A stretch of DNA of 64,000 nucleotides from Bin87 sp965261195 (GTDB lineage Bacteria > Chloroflexota > Dehalococcoidia > Lucifugimonadales > UBA3495), in the NCBI GenBank assembly GCA_965261195.1, contig OZ253455.1:1612001-1676000 (forward strand). Direction: 5' to 3'. Position 1 is the stretch's first letter; each line of letters opens with the position of its first letter. A program made the translations under genes and the position numbers. The notes beneath the pieces were generated by a model. It was given only the letters and a program-made list of their open reading frames with translations, did no database searches and was not told where the DNA came from. Below are positions 34,687 to 42,628 of the stretch, piece by piece.

Positions 34687-35859
34687 TCACACCCACTCCC
34701 CTACCTTCTTAAAATGCGGTATCACCTCCGCCGCAAACCGCCCCATCTGGTCGCGGAACTGGCCGGTGGTGGCGCCCATGGGGAAGGCAATCATGATCTG
34801 CTCCAGGCCCGGGTATTTGTCCTGCAGCTCTTCCAGGTAGGTTACGGTGTCCTCCGGGCTGCCGGCGAACCAGGCCCGGTTGTCGATGACATCCTGGAAG
34901 TTGCTGCCGGCGGCGATGTGCCTGGCAACCCCGCCGGGACCGGTGGCCGCAATCTGCTGGTCGCTGTAGCGCAGCATACCCAGCGGCGCGGCAAACTTGA
35001 CGTGCTCCTCAAACAGCGGTTCCAGTTGACGTCGCGCTCCCGCCGCCGAGTCGTCCACCATCGCCCACAGACCAATGCACAACCCCTCGCCCAGCGCCAG
35101 GTCCCGTCCCGCTCGCCGGTTCGCCGCCTGGTAGCGGTGGGCCCACTCGTCCACATACTCCTGGCCGGTGCCCAGAATTACGCCCTTGATGCCCCACTTG
35201 GCCATAAAGTCCAGCGCCCGGTCCGACGCGCTGACGATGGGTTGCCACACGTCCACGGGCTGCGTGCGAGGGCGCGGCACGAGAGTTACCTCCTTGAGGT
35301 CATAGCCGCGGTAGGGGATTTCCGGCGGAATGCTGTAGTGCTTGCCCTGGTGCGAAAACGATTCGCTCCGGAACGCCTTCATAATGATTTCAAACTGCTC
35401 TTCAAACAGCTCGCGGTTGGCATCGCTGTCCATCATCGGGGCGCCGAACGACTCCACCTCGCGGGTGTGGTAGCCGCGGCCAACGCCGAACACCACCCGC
35501 CCTTCGGTCAGGATGTCCACCATCGCAAAGTCCTCAGCCAGCCGGATCGGGTGCCACATAGGCAGGATGTTGAACCCGCAGCCAAACTTGATGCGCTTGG
35601 TGAACTGGGACAGATACTGGCTCATTATCAGCAGGTTGGGGATGCACTCGTATCCCTCGCGCTGGAAGTGGTGTTCAGCCATCCAGAGGATGTCGAACCC
35701 CAGATCGTCCAGAAAAACCGCCGCCTGTTTGGCAATATCCAGCGCCGTCGCAAGCCGGTCGTTGTCGTACCAGCGGTCGTTGGCGGGCACACCCGCAAAG
35801 CCAATGCCGTCGCCTTCCAGGACGTGGCCGGCGTACAGGGTAGAAAAGGTCTGAATCAT
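34687..35859 (-). CDS. LLM-class flavin-dependent monooxygenase, paralog 3
   Basis: 390 aa from the ATG at 35859, with GGGGGG upstream; an in-frame TTG at 35874 is possible. LGFDILWMAEHHFQREGYEC, GFNILPMWHPIRLAEDFAMVDILTEGRVVFGVGRGY and WFAGSPEDTVTYLEELQ are typical of the luciferase-like family. It is more distant from the two other paralogs than they are from each other. It lies between the DnaJ-like gene and a Uma2 gene. Substrate unknown. Confidence 0.9.
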   Translation of the reverse strand: MIQTFSTLYAGHVLEGDGIGFAGVPANDRWYDNDRLATALDIAKQAAVFLDDLGFDILWMAEHHFQREGYECIPNLLIMSQYLSQFTKRIKFGCGFNILPMWHPIRLAEDFAMVDILTEGRVVFGVGRGYHTREVESFGAPMMDSDANRELFEEQFEIIMKAFRSESFSHQGKHYSIPPEIPYRGYDLKEVTLVPRPRTQPVDVWQPIVSASDRALDFMAKWGIKGVILGTGQEYVDEWAHRYQAANRRAGRDLALGEGLCIGLWAMVDDSAAGARRQLEPLFEEHVKFAAPLGMLRYSDQQIAATGPGGVARHIAAGSNFQDVIDNRAWFAGSPEDTVTYLEELQDKYPGLEQIMIAFPMGATTGQFRDQMGRFAAEVIPHFKKVGEWV

Positions 35860-35896
35860 CGAAAATCCCCCCAAGTTTATGCAGCGCCGTAAGTAA

Positions 35897-36646
35897 TCAG
35901 CGAGCGTCGCCGGTCAGTGGCTCCTGGTTGCTCCGCTCCGCTTCCAGCTGCCGGATGCGTTCCCGCGCCTGCTCTAGTTCGGCTTCAACTTTGGATATGT
36001 CGCACAGGTAGCGGCCGGTTTTGCGGTCGTAGAAGCGCAGGTTGGATTCGTCGTCAACGTCCCAATCCCAGGCGGTGTTCCAGCAGAGGCACAGGTCCAG
36101 CGCCGCGCTATAGCCCCATATTGTCCCGTCGTCCTCCGTCCGCAGGTCGATGGGGTGGTAGATGCCGTCAACCAGCACGTCGCCGGCCAGGGGGTAGCCG
36201 TAGAGTTCGCCCCCGGTCGGATCAACCCGCCAGTATTCGGCGATGCCGACACCGGCGTACAGCCCCGATTTTTCGCCGGTATCGCGGAGATGGGTTGTTT
36301 CCGAGGCCACCTCCAGAGCGAAGTCAGGCGGTTTGCCGGCTTCCCAAATCACGTAGCCATTGCGCCGGCGAATTGCCGATTCAGCTACACCGAAAGCCAC
36401 GTACAAGTCGGGCCTGAATCGATAGTTCATGCTGTACTGGTTGTAAAAAACGAAGCCCCCGGAGTCCACCAGCACGTCGGGTCGGCTGCTGAAATGCCGC
36501 CTCACGAAAAAGCCGCTTTTGTCTCTGGTGGCAGATTCCAGCATATCGCCTTCTTTCTCCGGATCGGGGCAGACGTAATCGTCGGGCAAGACGATAGGCT
36601 CGAGCTTGCGATAAGCGACCTGAGGGGCCGCAGTTGGCGTGGTCAT
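35897..36646 (-). CDS. Uma2 family putative nuclease with C-terminal coiled coil
   Basis: 249 aa from the ATG at 36646 with GAGG upstream. RFRPDLYVAFGV, PDFALEVASETTHLRDTGEKSGLYAGVGIAEYWRVDPTGG and a C-terminal helix (EAELEQARERIRQLEAERSN) with heptad-like Leu/Ile spacing. It groups with 20899-21609 and 61820-62503. The region just upstream of its start is the 12-bp tandem repeat at 36661-36792, so repeat number may influence expression. Confidence 0.87.
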   Translation of the reverse strand: MTTPTAAPQVAYRKLEPIVLPDDYVCPDPEKEGDMLESATRDKSGFFVRRHFSSRPDVLVDSGGFVFYNQYSMNYRFRPDLYVAFGVAESAIRRRNGYVIWEAGKPPDFALEVASETTHLRDTGEKSGLYAGVGIAEYWRVDPTGGELYGYPLAGDVLVDGIYHPIDLRTEDDGTIWGYSAALDLCLCWNTAWDWDVDDESNLRFYDRKTGRYLCDISKVEAELEQARERIRQLEAERSNQEPLTGDAR

Positions 36647-36660
36647 AGCGCGAAACCTCA

Positions 36661-36792
36661 ATCGGTGGCGGCATCGGTGGCGGCATCGGTGGCGGCATCG
36701 GTGGCGGCATCGGTGGCGGCATCGGTGGCGGCATCGGTGGCGGCATCGGTGGCGGCATCGGTGGCGGCATCGGTGGCGGCATCGGTGGCGGC
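36661..36792. repeat. 12-bp tandem repeat, 11 perfect units
   Basis: Eleven identical units of ATCGGTGGCGGC in direct succession, without spacers, in the divergent gap between the Uma2 gene (start 36646) and serA (start 36953). A partial unit follows. A 12-bp period keeps the reading frame, and the repeat yields low-complexity translations in several frames, but nothing supports it being coding. Perfect identity suggests recent expansion by slippage. Confidence 0.95.
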
Positions 36793-36952
36793 AGTGGAAT
36801 CGGCCGCGAAATGACAGCCGGCGGCCCTTATGCTACCATCGCTTGCATACAGTGTCACTCCGTTCCAGATTTGCCTACCCTGGCGGGCTTGCCCCTTTGC
36901 GATGCTCGTCGGTGGCTGCTTAACCGACCCCGGCCTGGAGGCTCTAACCCCT

Positions 36953-38530
36953 ATGCCCAAGGTTCTGATTACCGACAACGTTGACGCCGAAGGCATCGAC
37001 CTGCTCCAGAAAAACGTCCCCACCGACATCAAACGCGGCCTTTCGCCGGACGAGCTGATCGCCATTATCGGAGATTACGACGCCCTGGTGGTACGCAGCG
37101 AAACCAAGGTTACCGAGGCGGTGATTGAAGCCGGCCGCAACCTCAAAGTCGTGGCCCGCGCCGGCATCGGCGTGGACAACATCGACCTGGACGCCGCCAC
37201 CCGCGCCGGTATTGCCGTCGTCAACGCGCCCATCGGCAACACCGTGGCCGCCGCCGAGCACACCATGGCCCTGATGCTGGCCCTCGCCCGCAACGTTCCG
37301 CAGGCCTACGCCTCCATGAAGGCGGGGCAGTGGCAGCGTTCCGCTTTTATGGGCATCGAAGTTCGCAACAAGACCCTCGGCATCATCGGCCTCGGTCGGG
37401 TGGGCTCAGAGGTGGCCCGGCGCGCCGCCAGCTTCGGCATGAGACTGATTGCCTTTGACCCCTTTGTCGCACCGGACTTTGCGGCCCGGTTGGGTGTTGC
37501 CACCATGCCGCTGGAAGCGGTGCTGGCCCAGGCCGACTTTATCACCCTGCACACTCCGCTCACGCCGGGAACCACCAGACTCATCAGCGGCCCGCAGCTG
37601 GCAATGATGAAACCCGGCGCGCGACTGATCAACGTGGCGCGCGGCGAGCTGATTGACGAGGATGCACTGCTGGCGGCGCTGGAAAACGACCAGCTGGCCG
37701 GTGTCGCTCTGGATGTGTTCACCAACGAACCGCCCGGCGACCTGCCGCTGCTGCGACACCCGAAGTTAATGGCAACGCCCCACCTGGGCGCATCGACTCA
37801 GGAGGCCCAGCGCGAGGTCGCCATCGAAGCCGCGGAGCAGGTCATTGCCGTGCTGAACGGGCAGCCGGCGCGGAATACCGTCAACGCCCCGTTCGTGTCG
37901 CCGGAAGTGCACGCCATCCTGGCGCCCTACGTGCCGGTGGCCTCCATGGTGGGACGCTTGCTCACCAGCTTGGCGCAGGGGCAGTTCGTCGGTGTTACGC
38001 TGCGCTACCAGGGTGAAATCGCCACCCACAGCACCGCCATCCTGAAAGCCGCCGCGCTGGTTGGCCTGCTGTCGCCGGTGAGCGGCGAGGCCGTCAACAT
38101 CATCAATGCTCCGGTGCTGGCCCAGCAGCGCGGCCTGCAAATCACCGAGCAAACCTCCGCCGACAGCCGCGAGTACGCCAGCCTGATTTCCGCCACGCTG
38201 CACACCACCGGCGACGACATCACCATCGTGGGCACCTCCCTGCGCGACGAGCCGCACCTGGTGCGCGTCAACGACTACTGGATGGACGTTGCGCCGTCGA
38301 CACCTTACCTGCTGTTCGTGGACAACCAGGACCAGCCGGGCAGCATCGGCGCGGTGGGTACGGTGGCGGGCCGCCGCAACATCAACATCAGCTTCATGGA
38401 AGTGGGTCGCATCGCCCTGCGTGGTCAGGCCATGATGGTGCTGGGCGTCGACGACCCCATCTCCCCCGAAGCGCTGGCCGAAATCAAAGCCCTCCCCCAA
38501 ATCGACAACGCCCGCGTGGTGGCGATGTAG
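36953..38530 (+). CDS. serA: D-3-phosphoglycerate dehydrogenase SerA
   Basis: 525 aa from the ATG at 36953 with GGAG upstream; a longer frame from 36830 is not supported. The NAD site GIIGLGRVGSEVARRA, the catalytic Arg in NVARGELIDEDAL, Glu in FTNEPPGDLPL and His in ATPHLGASTQEAQ are all present. It is followed by the intervening domain and a C-terminal ACT domain (about 450-525). It catalyses the first step of serine synthesis; the ACT domain usually confers serine feedback. Confidence 0.96.
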   Translation: MPKVLITDNVDAEGIDLLQKNVPTDIKRGLSPDELIAIIGDYDALVVRSETKVTEAVIEAGRNLKVVARAGIGVDNIDLDAATRAGIAVVNAPIGNTVAAAEHTMALMLALARNVPQAYASMKAGQWQRSAFMGIEVRNKTLGIIGLGRVGSEVARRAASFGMRLIAFDPFVAPDFAARLGVATMPLEAVLAQADFITLHTPLTPGTTRLISGPQLAMMKPGARLINVARGELIDEDALLAALENDQLAGVALDVFTNEPPGDLPLLRHPKLMATPHLGASTQEAQREVAIEAAEQVIAVLNGQPARNTVNAPFVSPEVHAILAPYVPVASMVGRLLTSLAQGQFVGVTLRYQGEIATHSTAILKAAALVGLLSPVSGEAVNIINAPVLAQQRGLQITEQTSADSREYASLISATLHTTGDDITIVGTSLRDEPHLVRVNDYWMDVAPSTPYLLFVDNQDQPGSIGAVGTVAGRRNINISFMEVGRIALRGQAMMVLGVDDPISPEALAEIKALPQIDNARVVAM

Positions 38531-38636
38531 GGGCCGTACCCTGACGCCCCGCAAGCGCGGACAAACCAACTTTGCCGCTGCCAAAATGCGTCCTGATACC
38601 CTGAAGATTAAAGCAGTTCAAACGAACGGAGGTATC

Positions 38637-39188
38637 ATGCTTGTCCGAACGGTCAATGACAATGCCGACATTGAAAACTTGCGGCGAATGGTACGCGAAG
38701 CGGCTGCTCAGACACGTGTTGCATTGGATGAACTCCCTGCTGACCCTATGGAAGCCCTGTACAAGATCAGGTTCCATAAATTCGGTTATCACTATCTGGG
38801 AGATGATGGTCGTTTGAATCTGTTTGAGCAACTAAATCAGACCTTCCACACCATGGTGCAGTTGGCTGCGGCCCGGCGTTTGTTGGAGTGGTTTGCTGAT
38901 TGCGGCGGATTGCGTTTGCATCTGGGAACAACTGGAGGAAGGGACATCGAAAGTATCTGCTCGAATGTAGTGGAGGCGGAGGTATTCGCAAAAGTGCATC
39001 TATCCAAAAGCACCCAGAAGCTAAAAGACGACATCCAGAGCCTAGCGAAGTCAGGAGCTAAGAATCGCTATGTATTCTTTTACTGTCCTGAGTACAGTGC
39101 TGGCCGAGAATGCTCTTTAGAACAAACGAAAGAACAAACGAATTCAAGAGTTCAGGTTTGGGCACTGGGGCTAGAAGAAGTGATGTGA
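38637..39188 (+). CDS. Unknown protein upstream of vapBC
   Basis: 183 aa from the ATG at 38637 with GGAGG upstream. I do not recognise the family. It is helical, soluble and without signal peptide. The segment GTTGGRDIESICSNVVEAEVFAKVHLSKSTQKLKDDIQSL holds Asp, Glu and Lys residues in an order that recalls PD-(D/E)XK nucleases, which is a weak similarity. The lower-GC, non-optimal codons differ from neighbours such as serA and suggest acquisition. It ends 4 nt before vapB and may share its transcript. Confidence 0.7.
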   Translation: MLVRTVNDNADIENLRRMVREAAAQTRVALDELPADPMEALYKIRFHKFGYHYLGDDGRLNLFEQLNQTFHTMVQLAAARRLLEWFADCGGLRLHLGTTGGRDIESICSNVVEAEVFAKVHLSKSTQKLKDDIQSLAKSGAKNRYVFFYCPEYSAGRECSLEQTKEQTNSRVQVWALGLEEVM

Positions 39189-39192
39189 AACT

Positions 39193-39396
39193 ATGGTACG
39201 CACCAACGTTAACATCGACGATGTGGCCTGCGCTGAGGTTATGCGGCGTTATCGACTTGCCACCAAGCGCGACGCGATCAACTTTGCGTTGCGAACCCTG
39301 GCGGCCGAACCCGCTTCCGTCGATGAAGCCCGCGCCCTTCGGGGCATTGGTTGGGAAGGCGACCTCGACGCAATGCGTTCCAACCGCGTCCCTTGA
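39193..39396 (+). CDS. vapB: VapB-type antitoxin
   Basis: 67 aa. MVRTNVNIDDVACAEVMRRYRLATKRDAINFALRTLA is a ribbon-helix-helix-like DNA-binding domain of the VapB/DUF2191 type, followed by an acidic, Arg-containing tail (ARALRGIGWEGDLDAMR) that binds the toxin active site. Its TGA overlaps the TTG of vapC, so the two genes are translationally coupled. It should repress its own promoter together with the toxin. Confidence 0.88.
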   Translation: MVRTNVNIDDVACAEVMRRYRLATKRDAINFALRTLAAEPASVDEARALRGIGWEGDLDAMRSNRVP

Positions 39397-39788
39397 TACT
39401 GGTCGACTCATCAGCGTGGATAGAATTTCTGCGCAACACGGGATCTACCGTTAGCGACACCGTTCATGAACTGCTGGCGGAAGAGATTGCCGTTTGTGAC
39501 ACCGTGCGAATGGAAGTGCTGGCCGGGGCGCGGGACGAATCACACCTGTTGAGTCTTCGGCGGCTACTGGCGCGGGCGGTAACGATACCAACCGTGACAA
39601 CGGACTACGACGATGCCGCTGCGCTCTACCGCCGTTGCCGCCGCCAGGGAGAAACCGTGCGCAAGCTGGTTGATTGCCTCATTGCCTCCACCGCCATACG
39701 CGGCGGCGCCACTATTTTGCACAACGACACCGACTTCGACGTGCTCGCCCGCCACACCGAACTGCGAACCTACCAGACCGAACGTTGA
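39393..39788 (+). CDS. vapC: VapC-type PIN-domain RNase toxin
   Basis: 131 aa from a TTG at 39393 that overlaps the vapB stop (TTGA); an upstream ATG at 39351 is inside vapB and unlikely. It begins LILVDSSAWIEFLR with the first catalytic Asp; VRMEVLAGAR, LVDCLIASTA and LHNDTDFDVLA supply the other acidic residues, so the PIN site is complete. A Mg-dependent RNase that is inactive when bound to VapB. Confidence 0.88.
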   Translation: MILVDSSAWIEFLRNTGSTVSDTVHELLAEEIAVCDTVRMEVLAGARDESHLLSLRRLLARAVTIPTVTTDYDDAAALYRRCRRQGETVRKLVDCLIASTAIRGGATILHNDTDFDVLARHTELRTYQTER

Positions 39789-39886
39789 GACGGGCCGCCC
39801 CCGGCCGTAGACAAATCGGGCCGGCCCCTGTAAAAATGCAGCCAATACCGTTTAACTTTCGTTTCGACTTCCCGGGAGATGACAAT

Positions 39887-40939
39887 ATGGCAGACCGCAT
39901 CGTAATCATGGGCCCTGGCGCCGTGGGCAGCTACGTTGGCGCATTTCTTGTTCAGGCCGGCGATGATGACATTACGTTCATTGATATGTGGCCGGCCCAC
40001 GTCGAAAAAATGCGCGCCGAGGGTCTGCGCGCCAGCGGCAGCCAGGGCGACTTCACCGTCCCGGTCAACGCCATGCACCTGACCGACGCCCAGAACATCA
40101 CCGAACCCTTCGACTATGCCTTCATCACCGTCAAGTCTTACGACACCGAGTGGGCCACCCACTTCATCAAACGGTACGTGAAGGATGACGGCGCCTTCGT
40201 TTCCATCCAGAACTGCTGGAACGACCCGACGATTGCGTCCATCGTCGGCCCGGAACGCCAGCTGGGCTGCATCGCCTCGCACATTGAGGTTGCCCTCTGG
40301 GAGCCCGGCCACGTTAACCGGGGCGGCGCTCCGGGTCGAGACCACGGCCACACGGTGTTTCGCGTCGGCGAGAACAGCGGCCAGATTACCGCCCGCTCCG
40401 AGGCCATCGCCGCCAAGCTGGACAATATCGACGCCGCTTATGCCACCGACAACCTGTGGGGCGAACGGTGGGCCAAGTTGTGCCAGAACGGGATGGGCAA
40501 CGCCATTTCAGCAATGAGTCAGCTGGGCAGTCAGGAGATGTCCGGAGATGCGCGCATCCGGCGTATCCGTATCCAGCTGGCCAAAGAGGGCGCGCAAGTC
40601 GGCCTGGCGCAGGGCCTCAGAGTGGTCGACATCAACGGCATCCCCGCCGAGTTCTGGGCCGACGCCGATACCGGCGACGTGTTTGAGGAGCTGGACGGCC
40701 GGCTGTCCGAGTCCGGCGGCCGGGTCAACTGGCTGGCGTCGATGGCCCAGGACGTGCACAAGGGGCGCAAGTCCGAAGTGGACTTTATGAACGGACTCAT
40801 CTGCGAAAAGGGCCGGGAAACCGGCGTCGCCACCCCGTACCACGATGCCATCGTGGAGGCCATGCGACTGGTGGACGACCAGACCATCGCCCCCGGCCCC
40901 GAAAACGTTGACCGCGTCGTCCGCGCCATCGGAGACTAA
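39887..40939 (+). CDS. Ketopantoate reductase-like (PanE/ApbA family) oxidoreductase
   Basis: 350 aa from the ATG at 39887 with GGGAG upstream; a longer frame from 39674 runs through vapC and is rejected. The NADPH site MGPGAVGSYVGAFLV, the mid-domain FAFITVKSYD-like segment (here FDYAFITVKSYDTEWA), and the C-terminal KLCQNGMGNAISAMSQLG with Lys and Asn positions of the family. Whether it reduces ketopantoate in CoA synthesis or another 2-keto acid is open, as the gene stands alone and is somewhat long. Confidence 0.87.
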   Translation: MADRIVIMGPGAVGSYVGAFLVQAGDDDITFIDMWPAHVEKMRAEGLRASGSQGDFTVPVNAMHLTDAQNITEPFDYAFITVKSYDTEWATHFIKRYVKDDGAFVSIQNCWNDPTIASIVGPERQLGCIASHIEVALWEPGHVNRGGAPGRDHGHTVFRVGENSGQITARSEAIAAKLDNIDAAYATDNLWGERWAKLCQNGMGNAISAMSQLGSQEMSGDARIRRIRIQLAKEGAQVGLAQGLRVVDINGIPAEFWADADTGDVFEELDGRLSESGGRVNWLASMAQDVHKGRKSEVDFMNGLICEKGRETGVATPYHDAIVEAMRLVDDQTIAPGPENVDRVVRAIGD

Positions 40940-40953
40940 TCAATTCAAACCCC

Positions 40954-41102
40954 CTCTCCCTTGATTGGAAAGCGTAGGCGTGCCAAACGTCCCCTCTCCC
41001 TTGATGGGAGAGGGTTAGGGTGAGGGTGAAATGGTTGATCAGCGAACCGTTACCGTGAGACGATACCCCTCACCCCAGCCCTCTCCCACAAGGGGAGAGG
41101 GG
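40954..41102. repeat. Cluster of palindromic intergenic repeats
   Basis: A half copy (CCCCCTCTCCCTTGATTGG, about 40951-40968) and two full hairpins (about 40990-41028 and 41068-41102, in opposite orientation) of the CCCTCACCC / GGGAGAGGG family lie in the 208-bp gap between two plus-strand genes. Such pairs of opposed copies resemble the two copies at 59468-59580. Confidence 0.85.
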
Positions 41103-41147
41103 GATTGATTTGACGAACCTCGCGAATCTCCAGGAGGAGGCCCACAG

Positions 41148-41672
41148 ATGTACATTTCCGTTGAGCCCGCCGGGTTGATGATGAATACTATCAAACTGGT
41201 GTTCGACCCCACGGAACCGGCGTCGGAGGACCAGGAGGTGCGGGATTATTTGACCCAGCACGAGCTGGAACCGCGCTACCACTGGTTTGCTGAAATTGAT
41301 GGACTGGAAGGCCGCGAGTGCGAAATTATGCAGTTTGGCGGCTGCTATCTGGGACGCAATCTGCAAAACATCGGCCTGATTCAACGCCGCACCGTTGAGA
41401 CGGAGCTCCTCACCGCCGAGATTGGCCGCCACACCGACCGCGGTACGCTGACGGCCTTCGCCGACGCCACCGACTCAGAACGCGACCACGCGATGGCCGC
41501 GCTGATCGATGAATTCCGCCAGGAAGAATTCTTCGGACAGGACGATGCCGGAGAACTAACGGCTACCGTAGGTTCTAGCGAGCTTCAGCAGGCGGCAGTG
41601 CGGGCCCTGGCCACCGTGCGACAACAGGCAGCATCCAGCGCAGCGCAGCCACTGTGCCGCTTCGAGGAATGA
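41148..41672 (+). CDS. Unknown soluble protein
   Basis: 174 aa, with GGAGGAGG upstream of the ATG. I do not recognise the family. It is strongly acidic with no membrane segment. The first 80 residues look like alternating strands and helices (TIKLVFDPTEPASEDQEVRDYL, HWFAEIDGLEGRECEIMQFGGCYLG), followed by a helical region with many Glu/Asp and a Gln/Ala-rich tail. No catalytic motif is seen. The gene stands alone before tRNA-Gly on the opposite strand. Confidence 0.65.
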   Translation: MYISVEPAGLMMNTIKLVFDPTEPASEDQEVRDYLTQHELEPRYHWFAEIDGLEGRECEIMQFGGCYLGRNLQNIGLIQRRTVETELLTAEIGRHTDRGTLTAFADATDSERDHAMAALIDEFRQEEFFGQDDAGELTATVGSSELQQAAVRALATVRQQAASSAAQPLCRFEE

Positions 41673-41692
41673 AAAACGCCCGCAATGGGGCG
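41671..41692 (-). terminator. Intrinsic terminator downstream of tRNA-Gly
   Basis: On the minus strand, ACGCCC (41692-41687) pairs with GGGCGT (41680-41675) and is followed by TTTTT. It lies about 24 nt after the tRNA 3' end. Read on the plus strand it also ends the gene at 41148-41672, but with a weaker tail. Confidence 0.65.
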
Positions 41693-41715
41693 TCTTGCGC
41701 TCCGGGCAGTTGGTG

Positions 41716-41789
41716 TGGAGCGGGCGATGGGGATCGAACCCACGTAACTAGCTTGGAAGGCTAGAGCTTTACCATTAAGCTACGCCCGC
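41716..41789 (-). tRNA. tRNA-Gly (anticodon TCC)
   Basis: The minus strand folds as a full cloverleaf: acceptor GCGGGCG pairs with CGCCCGC, D arm with AGCTTAATGGTAAAGCT, anticodon arm CTAGC-CTTCCAA-GCTAG with anticodon TCC, and T arm GTGGG-TTCGATC-CCCAT. Discriminator U is followed by an encoded CCA (41718-41716). The UCC anticodon reads GGA and GGG glycine codons. Confidence 0.97.
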
Positions 41790-41801
41790 TTGGACAGAAT
41801 A

Positions 41802-41807
41802 ATTATA
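41802..41807 (-). promoter_or_regulatory. -10 element of tRNA-Gly promoter
   Basis: TATAAT on the minus strand, ending 13 nt before the tRNA 5' end, which suits transcription starting a few bases upstream of the mature tRNA. No clear -35 box was seen. Confidence 0.5.
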
Positions 41808-41842
41808 GCGCAAACTTGCGGTTTTTTGCCTTTCCGCGTTTT

Positions 41843-42262
41843 TCATCCAACCAGAGCCAGTCCTTCCGCGGTCGCCGCCGCTGCCATCCTGGCATCCAGC
41901 GTGGCCACATCCAGGTGGTTTCGCGCGGCCAATTCCAGGTACACCGCATCGTAGAATGACAAGCTGTAGGCCTGCGCCAATCTGTACGTCGTCACCAGAT
42001 CCGGCCGGCTGTCTGTCTGGATAGGCAGGGTGTTCAGGAAACTCAGATGCTGTTGGGCCTCACCTGCGTTGATCCGATTCCGACGTTCCGCCTGCAACAA
42101 CACGTTCCGAATCTCCAGATGCCATAGTTGGGGCACCAAAGCTCCATCGGATAGCATACGGGTCAGGACCATCCGGGCCGGGCCGCTCGACTCCCCAGGC
42201 AGGAGCCAGGCCGCCGTTACTGATGCATCCAGGACGAACGCGCTAGTGGGGGTGGTCAGCAT
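41843..42262 (-). CDS. PIN-domain (VapC-like) RNase toxin
   Basis: 139 aa. FVLDASVTAAWLLPGES, HLEIRNVLLQAERRNRI and SFYDAVYLELAARNHLDVATLDARMAAAA give the three conserved acidic blocks of type II PIN toxins. Its start overlaps the end of the upstream antitoxin gene by 20 nt, which supports coupling. It is the second PIN toxin in the window and differs clearly from the VapC at 39393. Confidence 0.87.
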   Translation of the reverse strand: MLTTPTSAFVLDASVTAAWLLPGESSGPARMVLTRMLSDGALVPQLWHLEIRNVLLQAERRNRINAGEAQQHLSFLNTLPIQTDSRPDLVTTYRLAQAYSLSFYDAVYLELAARNHLDVATLDARMAAAATAEGLALVG

Positions 42263-42494
42263 GCTTTGCTTCCAGAATCTCCTCCACAGTCATTCCCGGT
42301 CCGGACAACGAACTGATGTATTCCCTGAACCGCTCAACGGCAGCTCTGTGGTGGTCGCCCCGGCGCTGAACAGCCGGGGTAAGATAGGCGATCACTTTGC
42401 CTTGCCTGGTAATCGCGATGCTATCGCCCTGTTCGACGGTTTGGAGCAATTCTGCCCAGCGTGCCCTGGCTTCGGTTGATTGGACTTCAAGCAT
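42243..42494 (-). CDS. Phd/YefM-type antitoxin of the PIN toxin
   Basis: 83 aa from the ATG at 42494 with GGAGG upstream; a longer frame to 42539 is not needed. LEVQSTEARARWAELLQTVEQGDSIAITRQGKVIAYLTPA is the Phd/YefM fold, followed by RFREYISSLSGPGMTVEEILEAKHAD as the toxin-binding tail. Phd-type antitoxins paired with PIN toxins are common. Confidence 0.87.
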   Translation of the reverse strand: MLEVQSTEARARWAELLQTVEQGDSIAITRQGKVIAYLTPAVQRRGDHHRAAVERFREYISSLSGPGMTVEEILEAKHADHPH

Positions 42495-42628
42495 AGTGAG
42501 TATCCTCCAACGCCACCTTTGCGGCGCCTGTTCGCTCAATGGAAATAGGATTGGGCAAACTAACCGATTCTAATGTAGTACTTAAACTGTAACCGTTGGC
42601 TTACGTGCGATTTGTCAGCTTCTAACAT

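Noticed and set aside
36155..36814. Plus-strand open frame giving a repeated Ser-Val-Ala-Ala protein over the 12-bp repeat
   Set aside because: It is antisense to a well-supported Uma2 gene and then translates a low-complexity repeat; no ribosome site or homology.
39674..39886. Longer N-terminus for the ketopantoate-reductase-like protein
   Set aside because: It would overlap vapC in another frame with a basic, low-quality sequence; the ATG at 39887 has a good ribosome site and the Rossmann motif follows at once.
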